In this document: positions 9,124-17,386 of the stretch, piece by piece
Layout of the letters: each line of letters begins with the position of its first letter
Numbering within the stretch: the stretch's first letter is position 1
Assembly: GCA_021837545.1 (NCBI GenBank)
Contig: JAKBFR010000006.1
Span: 1-44,402 of the forward strand
DNA from: Bacillota bacterium
GTDB taxonomy: Bacteria > Bacillota_A > Clostridia > Clostridiales > Clostridiaceae
Direction: 5' to 3'
Length of the DNA stretch: 44,402 nt
Made by a program: the position numbers and the translations under genes
The notes under the pieces: model-generated
Seen by the model: only the letters and a program-made list of their open reading frames with translations
The model's database searches: none
Told to the model about the DNA's origin: nothing

Positions 9124-10047
9124 ATGGATAAAACTAAATTTTATACTAATAGAAAAAACATCATAATTTTAGCAACCTTATGTTGTATTTTGTGGGGGAG
9201 CGCCTATCCATCAATAAAAATAGGATATTCACTATTTAATATAAATGATATGGGATCTAAATTAGTTTTTGCAGGATACAGATTTGCGCTTGCAGGTATT
9301 TTAGTACTTTTATTAGAATCAATTACAAAGAAAAATGTATTTAATTTTTCTAGAAAGCAATTTGGACAAATAACACTGTTAGGTTTAACACAAACTGCCC
9401 TTCAATATATATTTTTTTATATAGGAATGTCATATACTACAGGGGTCAGAGGATCTATAATTAATGGAACAGGGACGTTTGTAAGCATTATATTGGCTCA
9501 TTTTATTTATAAAAATGACAAGCTTAATTTTAACAAGATAATAGGATGTATCGTAGGATTTTTAGGAGTAGTAATTGTTAATTTAAATGGACAATCATTA
9601 GAGGGAAATGCTTTTACTTTTAAGGGAGACGGTTTTGTAATGATTGCAGCAATTATATTTGCAGCTTCTGCAATATATGGCAAGAAAATAACACAAACTC
9701 AGGAACCATCACTAGTTACAGGATTTCAACTATTTATAGGTGGAATTATATTAACAATTCTAGGATGGTTTTCAGGTGGTAATTTAAAAGGATTCACAAT
9801 AGCATCTACGTTACTTTTAATTTATATGGCATTATTATCCTCAGTGGCATTTGTTATATGGACTCAATTATTAAAATATAATAAAGTAGGAATAATATCA
9901 GTGTTTAACTTTTTAATACCTGTCTTTGGAACGTTATTATCATCAATATTTTTGGGTGAAAATATATTTGATATTAAGATTTTGATAGCATTAATACTTG
10001 TATGTTATGGAATATTTTTAGTATATAGTGTTAAAAAAGAAGAATAG
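9124..10047 (+). CDS. EamA/DMT family membrane transporter
   Basis: The 307-residue protein has about ten hydrophobic segments arranged as two EamA halves. The first half begins ILATLCCILWGSAYPSIKIGY and the second GFVMIAAIIFAASAIYGKK; the W-G-S/A-x-Y/F-x-x-x-K pattern near the start of the first half is typical of the family. The last segment ends in a short positively charged tail (SVKKEE). Members move amino acids, nucleosides or metabolites, usually outward. The substrate is unknown. SD AGGAGAGA precedes the ATG. Its position behind the MocA-type oxidoreductase suggests a two-gene transcript. Confidence 0.9.
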   Translation: MDKTKFYTNRKNIIILATLCCILWGSAYPSIKIGYSLFNINDMGSKLVFAGYRFALAGILVLLLESITKKNVFNFSRKQFGQITLLGLTQTALQYIFFYIGMSYTTGVRGSIINGTGTFVSIILAHFIYKNDKLNFNKIIGCIVGFLGVVIVNLNGQSLEGNAFTFKGDGFVMIAAIIFAASAIYGKKITQTQEPSLVTGFQLFIGGIILTILGWFSGGNLKGFTIASTLLLIYMALLSSVAFVIWTQLLKYNKVGIISVFNFLIPVFGTLLSSIFLGENIFDIKILIALILVCYGIFLVYSVKKEE

Positions 10048-10110
10048 TATTAACCAAGGCATCAAACATTCTAATATGGTAATATTCTCAATCACATATA
10101 AAAAGATACG

Positions 10111-10227
10111 CACCTATGAAAAAAGCACGAAGTGCAAATAAAATCTTTTCACCTATGAAAAAAGCACGAAGTGCAAATAAAATCTTTTCACCTATGAAAA
10201 AAGCACGAAGTGCAATAAAGAACTTTT
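10111..10227 (+). repeat. Three tandem 39-bp repeats, each with a GCAC-GAA-GTGC hairpin
   Basis: Units at 10111-10149, 10150-10188 and 10189-10227. The first two are identical; the third differs only near its end. Each begins CACCTATGAAAAAAGCACGA, contains the perfect mini-hairpin GCAC-GAA-GTGC and closes with a T run. They occupy the gap between the EamA gene and the ROK gene, ending 57 bases before the ROK start. Each unit resembles a weak terminator (short stem plus T-rich tail). Confidence 0.9.
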
Positions 10228-10284
10228 ATACCAGTCAATATATATTGAAAATATAAATATAAAATATACTATATGAGGTGAAAT

Positions 10285-11175
10285 ATGAAATATTTAGTTT
10301 TAGATATTGGAGGTAGTGCAATTAAATATGCACTTATGACAGAAGAAGTGGAATTTATTGAAAAGGGAAAGAAGCCAACTCCCATTGACAATATTGAGAA
10401 CTTTATAGAAACAGTTGGTGGAATATATGATGAATATAAGGCTGATATAGAAGGCATGGCAATAAGCATGCCAGGAGTTTTAGATAGTGAAAAAGGTTAT
10501 ACATATACAGGGGGTTCATTAACTTACAACAATGGGAAAGAAATTGTGAGGATTCTACAAGAAAGATGTCCTATAAAAATAAGAATAGAAAATGATGGAA
10601 AGTGTGCGGCCTTAGCAGAAGTTTGGAAAGGAAGTTTAAAAGACTACGATGATGGGATTGTTATTGTGCTTGGAACAGGAGTAGGCGGAGGAATTGTAAG
10701 AGATAAGAAAATTTATAAAGGAAAAAACTTTTTTGCTGGAGAATTTAGCTTTGTGGCAACTAATATAAATGATACAGAAGATACTGAAAATTGGTGGGGA
10801 TTTAAAAGTGGTTCAAAAGCATTGCTAGGTGCAGCAGCAAAAGCAAAAAATATACCAATAGAAGAATTAGATGGATATAAGGTATTTGAATATGCAAATA
10901 ATAATGATAAGGATATTCTTAAAGTTTTAGATGATTTTACACAAAATCTTGCAGTTCAAATTTTTAATTTGCAATGTATTTTAGATCCAGAAGTAGTAGC
11001 AATTGGTGGAGGAATAAGTAGTCAAGATATATTAATAGAATATATTCAAAAAAATGTAAACAAATATCATACAAATTTTGAGTATGGTGTTCCTAAACCT
11101 AATATAGTTAGATGTAAATTTAGAAATGATGCCAACCTTATAGGGGCTTTATACAATTTTATAACCTGTAATTAA
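10285..11175 (+). CDS. ROK family sugar kinase-like protein without the zinc motif
   Basis: The 296-residue protein has the ASKHA/ROK fold. The phosphate-1 loop is LDIGGSAIKYAL (residues 6-17), the catalytic base is D104 in IENDGKCAALAE, and the phosphate-2 loop is VIVLGTGVGGGIVRD. No helix-turn-helix precedes these, so it is a kinase type rather than a NagC/XylR repressor. Two hallmarks are missing. The GE-x-GH segment reads G-E-F-S-F, and the CxCGxxGC zinc cluster is replaced by a stretch containing NWWGFKSGSKALLG. That variant is known among Firmicute ROK proteins of poorly defined substrate. SD GAGGTGAAAT lies directly before the ATG. It stands alone behind the 39-bp repeats and before a terminator. 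Confidence 0.85.
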   Translation: MKYLVLDIGGSAIKYALMTEEVEFIEKGKKPTPIDNIENFIETVGGIYDEYKADIEGMAISMPGVLDSEKGYTYTGGSLTYNNGKEIVRILQERCPIKIRIENDGKCAALAEVWKGSLKDYDDGIVIVLGTGVGGGIVRDKKIYKGKNFFAGEFSFVATNINDTEDTENWWGFKSGSKALLGAAAKAKNIPIEELDGYKVFEYANNNDKDILKVLDDFTQNLAVQIFNLQCILDPEVVAIGGGISSQDILIEYIQKNVNKYHTNFEYGVPKPNIVRCKFRNDANLIGALYNFITCN

Positions 11176-11207
11176 TTAGGAATAATGTTTTTGGTTTCAT
11201 TAATTTC

Positions 11208-11236
11208 AAGGATGAGTACAATTGGTACTCATCCTT
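11208..11236 (+). terminator. Terminator after the ROK gene
   Basis: AAGGATGAGTAC and GTACTCATCCTT form a perfect 12-bp stem with a 5-base loop, 33 bases after the stop. The tail is AAATATTTTATG, so the T run is poor. Confidence 0.7.
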
Positions 11237-11246
11237 AAATATTTTA

Positions 11247-11272
11247 TGTACATGAAAGAAAATAACTGATAA
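11247..11272 (-). repeat. Diverged copy of the CATGTGCCTAAA repeat end
   Basis: TGTACATGAAAGAAAATAAC is the reverse complement of the type seen at 8045-8072 (GTTATTTTTTTCATGT), with the GCC replaced. Confidence 0.35.
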
Positions 11273-11346
11273 AAGGATACAATGTATATTTTAAAAAAGT
11301 ATTTTATGTAAATAGATAATATTTTTTAAGATAATATCCCAAAAAG

Positions 11347-11431
11347 AAACTTATCAGATGTCTAGCCACTTTAGATAAGTTTAACTAAGATTCAGATGGT
11401 TATTAAACTCCACCTGAATCAAGTTTCACTT
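11347..11431 (-). ncRNA. Structured element, short copy (second copy at 17387)
   Basis: Read on the minus strand it begins AAGTGAAACTTGATTCAGG, forms the stem GATTCAGgTGG ... CCAtCTGAATC, continues TTAGTTAAACTTAT and ends GGCTAGACATCTGATAAG. The first 58 bases align to 17387-17444 with only a few changes, and the last ~18 match the end of that copy. About 60-70 middle bases are missing here. It may be a transposon right end of IS200/IS605 type or a clostridial non-coding RNA; the sequence does not decide. Confidence 0.45.
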
Positions 11432-11585
11432 GATAAAACCTAGATTTATTCTATAATATTGTTCTATAATCATATTAGGAAGTAGGCACATTCAACAAAT
11501 ATATATGCATAGTTAAATTTTTATTCTTCACGTGCTTTATACGATTTAATAAACACACTTTAATTGAAATTAGGGGGTAAAATAA

Positions 11586-12092
11586 ATGGATTATATTGAA
11601 ACAAAAATAAATGGAGTTAAGTTTAAAAGAACTACAGAAGACGATATTCCAATCATATTAGATTTTATAAAACAAATAGCAATATATGAAAAGATGCTAG
11701 ATAAAGTAACTGCGACGGAAGAGTCACTAAAAAAATCTATATTTGAAAATAATAGAGCAGAAGCATTATTGATTGAATTTAATAATGAAGTTATAGGATA
11801 TATTATTTATTTTTTTAATTTTTCAACCTTCGTTGGAAGAGAAGGATTATATCTTGAAGATCTTTACATAAAACCAGAATATAGAGGTAATGGTATAGGA
11901 AAAAAATCTTTTGAATTATTAGCTCATATTGCAAAAGAAAATAAATGTGAAAGATTAGAATGGGTTTGCTTGGATTGGAATGAACCATCCCTTAAATTCT
12001 ATAAAAATATTGGTGCTAAACAAATGAATGAATGGATTATTCATAGATTAGATAAAGAAGCAATTGATAAAATTAACGAAAACGGTATTTAG
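11586..12092 (+). CDS. GNAT N-acetyltransferase, diamine/spermidine acetyltransferase-like
   Basis: The 168-residue protein is a single GNAT domain. The acetyl-CoA-binding motif A is LEDLYIKPEYRGNGIGKKSF, with the R-G-x-G-I-G pyrophosphate loop. It is followed by LEWVCLDWNEPSLKFYKNIGA (motif B, with the W-N-x-P/S-x-x-F-Y pattern). The start of the fold (RTTEDDIPIILDFIKQIAIYEK) and the LEDLYI...LEWVCLDWN arrangement are those of the SSAT-like (polyamine or thialysine) subgroup. The acceptor is therefore probably a small amine, but this is inference. SD AGGGGGTAAAATAA precedes the ATG. It is followed at 72 bases by ogt. Confidence 0.85.
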   Translation: MDYIETKINGVKFKRTTEDDIPIILDFIKQIAIYEKMLDKVTATEESLKKSIFENNRAEALLIEFNNEVIGYIIYFFNFSTFVGREGLYLEDLYIKPEYRGNGIGKKSFELLAHIAKENKCERLEWVCLDWNEPSLKFYKNIGAKQMNEWIIHRLDKEAIDKINENGI

Positions 12093-12164
12093 ATATTAAA
12101 ATTATTATAGAGATATTTTAGGTATCGCAATTCAAATATATACGAAATCAAAAGGAGGATAAAA

Positions 12165-12647
12165 ATGAAAAATATATTTTATTATAATACGAAAGTTGGA
12201 AAAATTGGGATAGAAGAAAACGGTATTGCTATTACAAAAGTGGATTTCATAAATAAAGAGTTACAAGAAGAAATAATAGAGATAAATGAGACAAATGAGA
12301 CAGCATTATTAAAAGAAGGTATAAAACAGCTTAATGAGTATTTAGATGGAAAACGTAGTTCGTTTGATTTACCATTAGAGCCTAAGGGGACAGAATTTCA
12401 AAAGAAAGTATGGAATGCTCTAAAAGAAATTCCTTATGGTGAAACAAGAAGTTATGGAGAGATTGCAAAGATAATTGGAAATGAAAAGGCAGCAAGAGCT
12501 GTTGGAATGGCCAATAATAAAAATCCAATTGCTATTATAGTTCCTTGCCATAGAGTAATTGGAGCTAATGGTAAATTAGTTGGTTATGCAGGTGGGCTTG
12601 ATTTAAAGGAAAGGCTTCTTACTTTAGAGAAAAATTATGAAAAATAG
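12165..12647 (+). CDS. ogt: Methylated-DNA--[protein]-cysteine S-methyltransferase
   Basis: This protein repairs O6-alkylguanine by moving the alkyl group to its own cysteine (a suicide reaction). At 160 residues it is of usual Ogt length. The C-terminal domain carries EIPYGETRSYGEIAKIIGN (winged-helix DNA contact) and the active site I-V-P-C128-H-R-V-I-G. The N-terminal domain is small and degenerate, as in other Ogt proteins. SD AAAGGAGGA is 6 bases before ATG 12165. The next gene, nfo (79 bases on), is another DNA-repair enzyme, so the two probably form a repair cluster. Confidence 0.95.
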   Translation: MKNIFYYNTKVGKIGIEENGIAITKVDFINKELQEEIIEINETNETALLKEGIKQLNEYLDGKRSSFDLPLEPKGTEFQKKVWNALKEIPYGETRSYGEIAKIIGNEKAARAVGMANNKNPIAIIVPCHRVIGANGKLVGYAGGLDLKERLLTLEKNYEK

Positions 12648-12726
12648 TTAATACTAAATATATTAATTACAGATAAAAGGAAGCATGTATTTATTGATTA
12701 CAAAAGATATAGGGAGGAAATAATTA

Positions 12727-13560
12727 ATGTTAAAAATAGGATGTCATTTATCAACTTCAAAAGGATTTAAAAATATGGGAAAAGAAGCTCTTGAAATAAA
12801 AGCAAACACATTTCAATTTTTCACTCGAAATCCAAGAGGAAGCAAGGCAAAAGCGATTGATGAAAAGGATGTAGTAGAATACTTAGAATTAGCAAAAGAA
12901 AATAATTTCACTACAATATTAGCTCATGCACCTTATACATTAAATCCTTGTTCAGCAGATGAAAATACAAGAGTCTTTGCAAAAGAAGTAATGGAAGATG
13001 ATTTAGCTCGAATGGAGTATACACCAAATAGCTTGTATAATTTTCATCCAGGTAGCCATGTTAAACAAGGCGTAGAAGTTGGGAGTAAATATATTTCTGA
13101 TCTGTTAAATGAAGTATTAAAACCAGAACAAACAACAACTGTATTACTTGAAACAATGGCGGGCAAAGGCACTGAAATTGGACGCACATTTGAGGAGTTA
13201 CAAGAAATTTTAAGTCATGTAAAATTATCTGACAAGATGGGAGTATGCCTTGATACCTGTCACGTATATGATGCAGGGTACGACATTGTGAATAATTTAG
13301 ATGGTGTGTTAGAACAATTTGATAAAATAATTGGATTAGATAAATTATGTGCAATACATTTAAATGATAGTATGAATGTATTTGAAAGTCACAAAGATAG
13401 GCATGCAAAAATTGGTGAAGGTACTCTTGGATTAGAAACAATTGCAAACATCATTAACCACCCTAAACTATGTAATTTACCGTTTTTCCTTGAAACTCCA
13501 AATGAGCTTGAAGGTCATGCCAAAGAAATAGCATTATTAAAAAGTCTTTACAAGAGTTAA
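12727..13560 (+). CDS. nfo: Deoxyribonuclease IV (AP endonuclease)
   Basis: Endonuclease IV cuts DNA 5' to abasic sites and removes blocked 3' ends. The 277-residue TIM barrel has all nine metal ligands recognisable: H67, H107, E142, D176, H179, H211, D224, H226 and E256, in the motifs [52 protein letters not shown] and ETPNE. The N-terminus [11 protein letters not shown] is standard. SD GGGAGGAAA precedes ATG 12727. It closes the ogt-nfo repair pair and is followed by two hairpins. Confidence 0.97.
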   Translation: MLKIGCHLSTSKGFKNMGKEALEIKANTFQFFTRNPRGSKAKAIDEKDVVEYLELAKENNFTTILAHAPYTLNPCSADENTRVFAKEVMEDDLARMEYTPNSLYNFHPGSHVKQGVEVGSKYISDLLNEVLKPEQTTTVLLETMAGKGTEIGRTFEELQEILSHVKLSDKMGVCLDTCHVYDAGYDIVNNLDGVLEQFDKIIGLDKLCAIHLNDSMNVFESHKDRHAKIGEGTLGLETIANIINHPKLCNLPFFLETPNELEGHAKEIALLKSLYKS

Positions 13561-13592
13561 TTTGTGATATTACAATAATCCTTATTAGTAGA

Positions 13593-13633
13593 GTTAATAA
13601 AATTAATCCAAAGTTAGGATTAATTTTATTAAC
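13593..13633. terminator. Perfect 17-bp hairpin after nfo
   Basis: GTTAATAAAATTAATCC and GGATTAATTTTATTAAC pair exactly around a 7-base loop; TTTCTTG follows. It lies 33 bases after nfo. Confidence 0.75.
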
Positions 13634-13752
13634 TTTCTTGTGAGTGCAAATCCAGTGTGAATAACAGTATTTTGAAAGATTATATATATCAACTAAAATG
13701 TACTATTATACCTCCAAAGGACATTAATATACTTATTTGATAAAAATACATG

Positions 13753-13786
13753 GACTGTATATGGAATTTTAAATACATATACAGTC
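13753..13786 (+). terminator. Hairpin before the DeoR-type pair
   Basis: GACTGTATATG and CATATACAGTC, an 11-bp stem, then TTATTTTATTTG. A second terminator-like structure in the 320-base gap between nfo and the next gene; otherwise I see nothing in that gap. Confidence 0.65.
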
Positions 13787-13881
13787 TTATTTTATTTGAA
13801 TGAAATAAATTACTTACAATTGCTTAAAAATATTGATTTATTACTTGTAAATACTTATAATAAAAATAAGAGGTGGTTACA

Positions 13882-14499
13882 TTGATTGAAGAAAAGAATT
13901 GTGAAAGTTTCAATTACGATAATATATATTCATATAAAGAAAGATTAAATTTAAATGTTAATGAAAAGAAGAGAATCGTTGAAAAAGCTATGTATTTTAT
14001 TCATAATAATGGAACATATTTTTTTGATGTTTCTACTAATGTTCAACTTCTTGCAAAAAGTTTAAATAAAAAAGTAACTATATTTACTCATTCATTAGAT
14101 AATTTTAATATACTTTCGGAAAAGGAAGATGTAATTGTAAATTTAATAGCGGGAGAATTTAATAATAAAAATCGTTTTTTTTATAGAACAGATTATAAAA
14201 AATATTTTGATGGAATGAAGTTTGATTCGGTATTCTTAGGCGCTGGTGCTATAAAAAGTGATGGCGTTTATTATGAGAATGAAGAAGATGCTTTTATAAA
14301 GAATGAAGTTGCGAAAAGATCTAAAAAAGTAATTTTGCTTGCAGAGCATCAAAAATATGAAAAGACTACTTATTATAAAGGGATAGACTTAGATCAAATA
14401 AATATTATTATTGTTGATCCAATATCAGTTTCCTCATTTGGAGATATTATAACTTTACAAAATATTGAAATTAATCCTAATAGCTTGATTATTATGTAA
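13882..14499 (+). CDS. DeoR-type sensor domain protein lacking the HTH domain
   Basis: This protein of about 205 residues aligns over its whole length with the C-terminal sugar-phosphate-sensing (DeoRC) domain of the full regulator encoded next at 14629. Shared blocks include YFFDVST, F/VLTHSLDN, ILSEKE, NKKNRFFY+TDY, YFDGMKFDSVFLGAGAIKSDGVYY and LAEHQKYEKTTYYKG. The N-terminal winged helix (about 55 residues in the neighbour) is absent, and the upstream DNA has no remnant of it. The start is taken as TTG 13882, 5 bases after AGAGGTGG; a GTG at 13873 lies inside that SD. The frame is intact and has its own SD, so it is probably a real protein that may pair with its paralogue. A truncated non-functional duplicate is the alternative. 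Confidence 0.75.
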   Translation: MIEEKNCESFNYDNIYSYKERLNLNVNEKKRIVEKAMYFIHNNGTYFFDVSTNVQLLAKSLNKKVTIFTHSLDNFNILSEKEDVIVNLIAGEFNNKNRFFYRTDYKKYFDGMKFDSVFLGAGAIKSDGVYYENEEDAFIKNEVAKRSKKVILLAEHQKYEKTTYYKGIDLDQINIIIVDPISVSSFGDIITLQNIEINPNSLIIM

Positions 14500-14583
14500 A
14501 TAAATTATATAAGTTGTAATTAATGTACTGATTATTATTTTTTTAAGAATAATTATTGTAATTTATATAAACACATATTTAGT

Positions 14584-14608
14584 CTATTATTTCTTTCATG
14601 TGCCTAAA
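14584..14608 (+). repeat. Dispersed repeat end (TTTCATGTGCCTAAA family)
   Basis: CTATTATTTCTTTCATGTGC followed by CTAAA. The final 15 bases equal those at 8058-8072. It lies 20 bases before the DeoR start, between the two paralogous genes. Confidence 0.5.
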
Positions 14609-14628
14609 TTAAGAAAAAGGGTGATTTA

Positions 14629-15393
14629 ATGTATCAAGAAGAAAGACTTTTGAAAGTATTAGAATATTTAAATGAATATAATTATATGTCTATTCACGAT
14701 ATTTGTGAAATGTTCAATGTATCAAGAGATACTGCACGCCGTGATATAGTAAAACTTATAAACCAAGGAACAGCAATTCGAACTCATGGAGGAGTTAGTT
14801 TGCCAGCTTTAAATAATACTATTAAAGAATATAGAGAAAGAATTGAAGCTTATTCTGAAGAAAAAAAAAGTATTGCAAAAAAAGCACTAGAGTTTATTGA
14901 AGAAGATAAACACTATTTTTTTGATGTTTCTACAATAGTAAGTTTCTTAGCACAAGAAATTAATCAATCAATTTGGGTACTTACACATTCTCTAGATAAT
15001 ATTGAAATACTTTCTGAAAAAGAAAATATTGATGTGCATTCTATTGGAGGATGTCTTAATAAAAAAAATAGATTCTTTTATAAAACAGATTATGTGAATT
15101 ATCTTGATGGAATAAGGTTTGATACAGCAATCTTAGGAGCAGCATCTATAACAGAAGATGGTATTTACTATGTTGATGAAGAAGATGCTTTAATAAAACA
15201 AGCAGCTGTAAAAAAATCGGATATAGTAATTGTTCTTGCTGAATATGAGAAATTTAAATGTTTAAGTTATTACAGAGGTGTAAATTGGGAACAAATAGAT
15301 ATTATTATTACAGATAAAATACCACCTTCTGTATTTGTAGATATTATAGAATCATATGATATTAAATTAATTATTACTCATAATAATGCATAG
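14629..15393 (+). CDS. DeoR/GlpR family transcriptional regulator
   Basis: The 254-residue length is typical. Residues 1-55 form the DeoR winged helix: MYQEERLLKVLEYLNEYN, then FNVSRDTARRDIVKLINQG as recognition helix, then RTHGGV, the family wing. The rest is the DeoRC domain that binds a phosphorylated sugar (YFFDVST, THSLDN, GGCLNKKNRFFY, DTAILGAASITEDGIYY). It is a close paralogue of the HTH-less protein just upstream. A Cof-type HAD phosphatase follows 85 bases later and may be its target or partner, a common pairing. SD AAAAAGGGTGATTTA precedes the ATG. Confidence 0.92.
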   Translation: MYQEERLLKVLEYLNEYNYMSIHDICEMFNVSRDTARRDIVKLINQGTAIRTHGGVSLPALNNTIKEYRERIEAYSEEKKSIAKKALEFIEEDKHYFFDVSTIVSFLAQEINQSIWVLTHSLDNIEILSEKENIDVHSIGGCLNKKNRFFYKTDYVNYLDGIRFDTAILGAASITEDGIYYVDEEDALIKQAAVKKSDIVIVLAEYEKFKCLSYYRGVNWEQIDIIITDKIPPSVFVDIIESYDIKLIITHNNA

Positions 15394-15478
15394 TTTATAA
15401 GCAGTAATAAGCATTATGTATATTATCATAATAAGTAAATTATTAATTATATATTAAATAATTTAAGGGGATGAGCTT

Positions 15479-16285
15479 ATGAATAATTTTAAAATGATAT
15501 GTCTAGATATTGATGGAACTTTATTAAATTCAAATCACAAAATTTCAGAAAAAGTGAAAAATGAAATTAATATAGTTGCAAATGAAAAGAAGATACCTGT
15601 GATATTGGTTTCAGCTAGAATGCCAAAAGGAATAATATTCTTACAAAAAGAGCTTGGAATAGAACAGCCAATTATTTGTTATAGTGGAGCTCTAATTCTA
15701 GATAAGGATAATAAAATGTTAGCTAAAGAATTTATAGATTTAGTTAATCTCGGAGAAATATATAAATTGGTTAAGAATAACAATATACACATTAGCTTAT
15801 ATAAAGATGATGAGTGGTATATAGAAAAAATGGATTATTGGGCTAAGCAAGAAAGTGAAATAACAAATATTATTCCTAAAGTTACTGAGTTTAATGAATT
15901 GATAGAACTATGGAAAAAGGAAGGTACAGGACCCAATAAGATTTTATGTATGGCGAGTCCTGACAAAATAAACTTCTTAAAAGGGAATATTAAAGATAGT
16001 GATTTAAATATATATCCATCAAAACCAACATACTTAGAAATTATGCCAACTAACGCATCTAAAACATCTGCAATTAATGTTTTGCAAAAGAAACTTAATG
16101 TAGATAAATCAGAGATAATAGCTATGGGTGATAATTATAACGATATTGATATGTTAGAATATGCAGGGCTTGGAATAGCTATGGGCAATGCTCCGGATGA
16201 TGTAAAGAATCATGCAAATGATGTAACTCTAACAAATGATGAAGATGGAGTGGCAGAAGCACTAAAAAAATATGTTGTTCTATAA
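15479..16285 (+). CDS. Cof-type HAD-IIB family sugar-phosphate phosphatase
   Basis: The 268-residue protein belongs to the Cof/YbiV group of HAD hydrolases that dephosphorylate sugar phosphates or FMN-like compounds. Motif I is CLDIDGTLLNSNHKIS (nucleophile D10 and D12, residues about 8-23). Motif II is the Ser in LVSARMPKG. The C2B cap spans about 85-190. Motif III is K-P-T-Y-L-E-I-M-P with NASK, and motif IV is MGDNYNDIDMLEYAG with paired Asp. SD AAGGGGATGAG is just before ATG 15479. It probably shares a transcript with the DeoR gene before it. The substrate is not predictable. Confidence 0.93.
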   Translation: MNNFKMICLDIDGTLLNSNHKISEKVKNEINIVANEKKIPVILVSARMPKGIIFLQKELGIEQPIICYSGALILDKDNKMLAKEFIDLVNLGEIYKLVKNNNIHISLYKDDEWYIEKMDYWAKQESEITNIIPKVTEFNELIELWKKEGTGPNKILCMASPDKINFLKGNIKDSDLNIYPSKPTYLEIMPTNASKTSAINVLQKKLNVDKSEIIAMGDNYNDIDMLEYAGLGIAMGNAPDDVKNHANDVTLTNDEDGVAEALKKYVVL

Positions 16286-16394
16286 TATAAATAATAGGAC
16301 ATATATTATGTTAAATCACTAAAAGCCTGATGATTTAATAAAAATGCTCTTAAACTTATATGGTTAAAGGTTTTACAATAAAAGCATACAAAAT

Positions 16395-17249
16395 CTAATT
16401 CATACTAAAAGTAGAATATTTTTTAGGTGATATTCCAACAGCTTTTTTAAATGACTTCAAAAAGTTGCTATAATCATTAAATCCACATTGAATATAAACA
16501 TCATTAATACTTAAACCATTTGAAAGCATAGATTTAGCTATGGATATTCTTCTTGCAGTAATATATTTATTTATAGTAGTGCCAGTAGACAATTTAAAAA
16601 TTCTACAAATATATGATTCGCTTAAAAAAAAGTGTTCTGCTAAATTTTTAATAGTAATGTTTTCTATAACATTGTCGTTAATATAGCCAATTATTTCTTG
16701 AATTTGATTGTGATATTTATAACAGGATAACAATGAATCCTCATTATCTACAAATGTTTTAGTTAAATAGGTGATCAATTCTATAAAGCTTGAATACTCA
16801 ATCATATCAGAACCAAAACCTTCAGTGCTTGTAATTTTATTTATGAAATATATAAATCTATTTTGCTGTTCTTTATCAAGTTCAATCTTATGACTAAAAT
16901 TTTCATCACGATGTGTAAAACAATAGCTTAAATCTGTTTTGTTAGTAGAGATAGATTTTAAAAAGTCAGGGTGAATAGAAATTACTATTCGCTCATGAAT
17001 CATTTTATTTATTTGAGAAACATAGTGACTCTCAAACGGATTTATAACAAATAAATCCCCAGCATTAATATCATATAATTTATTATCTATTAAAAACTGT
17101 TTACCACCAGAAATGGAATAATAAATTTCATAACAATCATGTATATGAATAGACATGGTTTCTTCTTCAGTATGTAAATGAGCAATTGAAAAGTATTTAT
17201 TTTTTATACAATTATTTATAGATTCTTTACATGATGTAAATTCCTTCAT
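16395..17249 (-). CDS. AraC family transcriptional regulator with cupin sensor domain
   Basis: The 284-residue protein has an N-terminal AraC-type cupin (HIHDCYEIYYSISGGKQFLI, then DLFVINPFESHYV; residues about 35-80) that binds a small sugar or sugar acid. A middle linker helix region follows. The C-terminal double HTH spans about 190-280: ITIKNLAEHFFLSESYICRIFKL and then GLSINDVYIQCGFNDYSNFLKSFKK, ending in the consensus GISPKKYS. It is divergent from the dehydrogenase-isomerase operon at 17553, with 303 bases between them, and is the obvious candidate activator of the uronate genes. SD GAGGTGACTGT is on the minus strand before the start. Confidence 0.9.
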   Translation of the reverse strand: MKEFTSCKESINNCIKNKYFSIAHLHTEEETMSIHIHDCYEIYYSISGGKQFLIDNKLYDINAGDLFVINPFESHYVSQINKMIHERIVISIHPDFLKSISTNKTDLSYCFTHRDENFSHKIELDKEQQNRFIYFINKITSTEGFGSDMIEYSSFIELITYLTKTFVDNEDSLLSCYKYHNQIQEIIGYINDNVIENITIKNLAEHFFLSESYICRIFKLSTGTTINKYITARRISIAKSMLSNGLSINDVYIQCGFNDYSNFLKSFKKAVGISPKKYSTFSMN

Positions 17250-17386
17250 ACAGTCACCTCATTAAATATTAGTCTACTAATTTTAATTATACTAATCACT
17301 TCAGTATTTGCAATATTTTAATGAAAATATAACAAGAAATAGTGAAAATATAATAGTATAATTAAATTAATAAACTCAGAGACATT

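Noticed and set aside
10111..10227. Possible CRISPR array
   Set aside because: The units are directly contiguous with no unique spacers and no cas genes nearby; it is a plain tandem repeat.
13061..13447. Minus-strand frame of 128 codons under nfo
   Set aside because: All nine endonuclease IV ligands prove the plus-strand gene; the antisense product has no family features or SD.
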